Assembly: GCF_016427555.1 (NCBI RefSeq)
Contig: NZ_JAELVS010000001.1
Coordinates: 1,550,001-1,614,000, forward strand
Source of the DNA: Marinobacter litoralis
GTDB taxonomy: Bacteria > Pseudomonadota > Gammaproteobacteria > Pseudomonadales > Oleiphilaceae
DNA length: 64,000 bases
Reading direction: 5' to 3'
Shown here: positions 63,127 to 64,000 of the stretch, piece after piece
Layout: every line of letters begins with the position of its first letter
Position numbering within the stretch: the first letter of the stretch is position 1
The notes under the pieces: generated by a model
Databases searched by the model: none
Told to the model about the DNA's origin: nothing
The model's input: the letters and a program-made list of their open reading frames with translations, nothing else
Translations under genes and position numbers: made by a program

Positions 63127-64000
63127 ATGGTTAACTTAAAACACCATGGCGCTGTAGATGGCGTCACCGGCTCTTGCCACGAACTCAGTTTGTCCATAAA
63201 TAACGAATCTTCGAAAGCCGGAATCCTCATAGACTGCGGCCTGTTCCAAGGCAATGAATCCAAAGGCCGCTCCACCGCTTCAGACCTGGCCATCGATTTC
63301 CCCATCGATCACATCCGCGCATTGGTGGTCACCCACGTTCATATCGATCATGTCGGCCGAATTCCCTACTTGTTAGCCGCAGGCTTCGATGGCCCCATCA
63401 TTTGCTCCGAGCCTTCTGCTGTGATGCTCCCGGAAATTCTGGAAGATGCCCTGAAGATTGGTTTTACCCGGGACCGCCGATTAATCGAACGTGTATTGGG
63501 CGTGATTCGCCAGCGCCTGGTGCCGGTGCCTTATAACCAGTGGCACGCGGTATTCGATGAATCCGGCTGTTCGCTTTCGGTGCGTTTGCAAAGGGCAGGG
63601 CATATCTTGGGCTCGGCTTATGTGGAGTGTGATGCGCGCAGTGGTGAGCTTGAAGAGCGCATTGTGTTCAGTGGTGATCTTGGGGCGCCGCATTCGCCGT
63701 TGTTGCCAGAGCCGGTTTCGCCTGAACGCGCAGACCGCTTGGTGATTGAAAGCACCTACGGTGACAAGAACCATGAGGATCGCGAGACTCGCCGTTACCG
63801 TTTGAAAGCGGTGTTGGAACATGCGCTGCAAGATGGCGGTACGGTGTTGATTCCGGCGTTTAGTATTGGGCGGACCCAAGAGCTATTGTATGAGATTGAA
63901 GGGCTAATTACGGAGTTTGGCGGCGAGAAGCTTGGGCTTGGTGCGATTGGGGGCGGTCCTCGTGGGGACCGCCCCCGTAGCGAGAGCCGGAAGGCTATAA
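63127..64000 (+). CDS. Metallo-beta-lactamase/beta-CASP hydrolase, cut by window edge
   Basis: ATG at 63127; frame open to the window edge (291 codons). VDGVTGSCHEL, metal site THVHIDHVGRIPYLL, RAGHILGSAYVECD, VFSGDLGAP, ESTYGDKNHE and IPAFSIGRTQELLYE are the N-terminal half of beta-CASP RNA hydrolases. From about 63945 the product departs from the family: an 11-bp-arm palindrome (63949-63976) is read as GGGPRGDRP followed by RSESRKAI. The gene may be interrupted there. Its resemblance to the truncated gene at 17401 means such genes stand on both sides of the polysaccharide locus. Confidence 0.8.
   Translation, partial: MVNLKHHGAVDGVTGSCHELSLSINNESSKAGILIDCGLFQGNESKGRSTASDLAIDFPIDHIRALVVTHVHIDHVGRIPYLLAAGFDGPIICSEPSAVMLPEILEDALKIGFTRDRRLIERVLGVIRQRLVPVPYNQWHAVFDESGCSLSVRLQRAGHILGSAYVECDARSGELEERIVFSGDLGAPHSPLLPEPVSPERADRLVIESTYGDKNHEDRETRRYRLKAVLEHALQDGGTVLIPAFSIGRTQELLYEIEGLITEFGGEKLGLGAIGGGPRGDRPRSESRKAI
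63949..63976. repeat. GGGGGCGGTCC palindrome inside the metallo-beta-lactamase gene
   Basis: Arms GGGGGCGGTCC (63949-63959) and GGACCGCCCCC (63966-63976) around TCGTGG. It lies in frame inside a conserved gene and is followed by GTAGCGAGAGCCGGAAGG, which has the look of a mobile repeat tail rather than coding sequence. Confidence 0.85.

Overview
The window looks like chromosome from a marine gammaproteobacterium, most likely Marinobacter or a close relative. The evidence is the divergent pilA / pilBCD-coaE arrangement, RfaH, PpnP and YacG proteins of gammaproteobacterial type, and many intergenic palindromes built on GGGGTCAGACCCC. The genus is an inference; no 16S rRNA gene or tRNA is present to confirm it.

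Layout. (1) Positions 1-12,000 are housekeeping and type IV pilus: a cut lipoprotein gene, a YfaZ-type outer membrane protein, yacG, a hybrid sensor kinase, trmO, an unknown exported protein, coaE, pilD, pilC and pilB on the minus strand, and pilA on the plus strand behind a sigma-54 promoter. (2) Positions 12,000-20,900 are a patchwork of small units (glutaredoxin, MscS channel, ppnP, an unknown membrane protein, a truncated metallo-beta-lactamase gene, a ParDE module, a REP-associated transposase, cysQ, rfaH), with copies of the GGGGTCAGACCCC palindrome in most of the gaps. (3) From 21,133 to the end is one large plus-strand surface-polysaccharide locus.

The polysaccharide locus opens with export and control genes (wzi, wza, wzb, wzc) just after rfaH, with an ops-like RfaH recruitment sequence in the first gene. 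It then carries a flippase, a nitroreductase, pyruvyltransferase, glycosyltransferases, the wbpB-wbpD-wbpE-wbpI set for UDP-ManNAc3NAcA, a CapA/ATP-grasp pair, a Wzy polymerase, wbpP and tviB/wbpO for UDP-GlcNAcA/GalNAcA, and a bacillosamine-type set (pglC, pglD, pglE, pglF/wbpM). A WbpL-like transferase is followed by a teichoic-acid-like block: a LicD-type protein, a membrane protein, two very similar TagF-glycosyltransferase fusions, and the CDP-glycerol synthase gene tagD between the fusions. A WbpV-like reductase/epimerase and a second metallo-beta-lactamase gene close the window.

Two inserts inside the locus do not belong to sugar chemistry: an OLD-like ATPase plus TOPRIM-like protein pair (candidate anti-phage module) and a HicAB toxin-antitoxin module flanked by 95-bp direct repeats made of DUF2235 gene starts. 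Base composition is patchy: several blocks are visibly AT-rich, and several genes switch from A/C-ending codons at the start to G/T-ending codons at the end.
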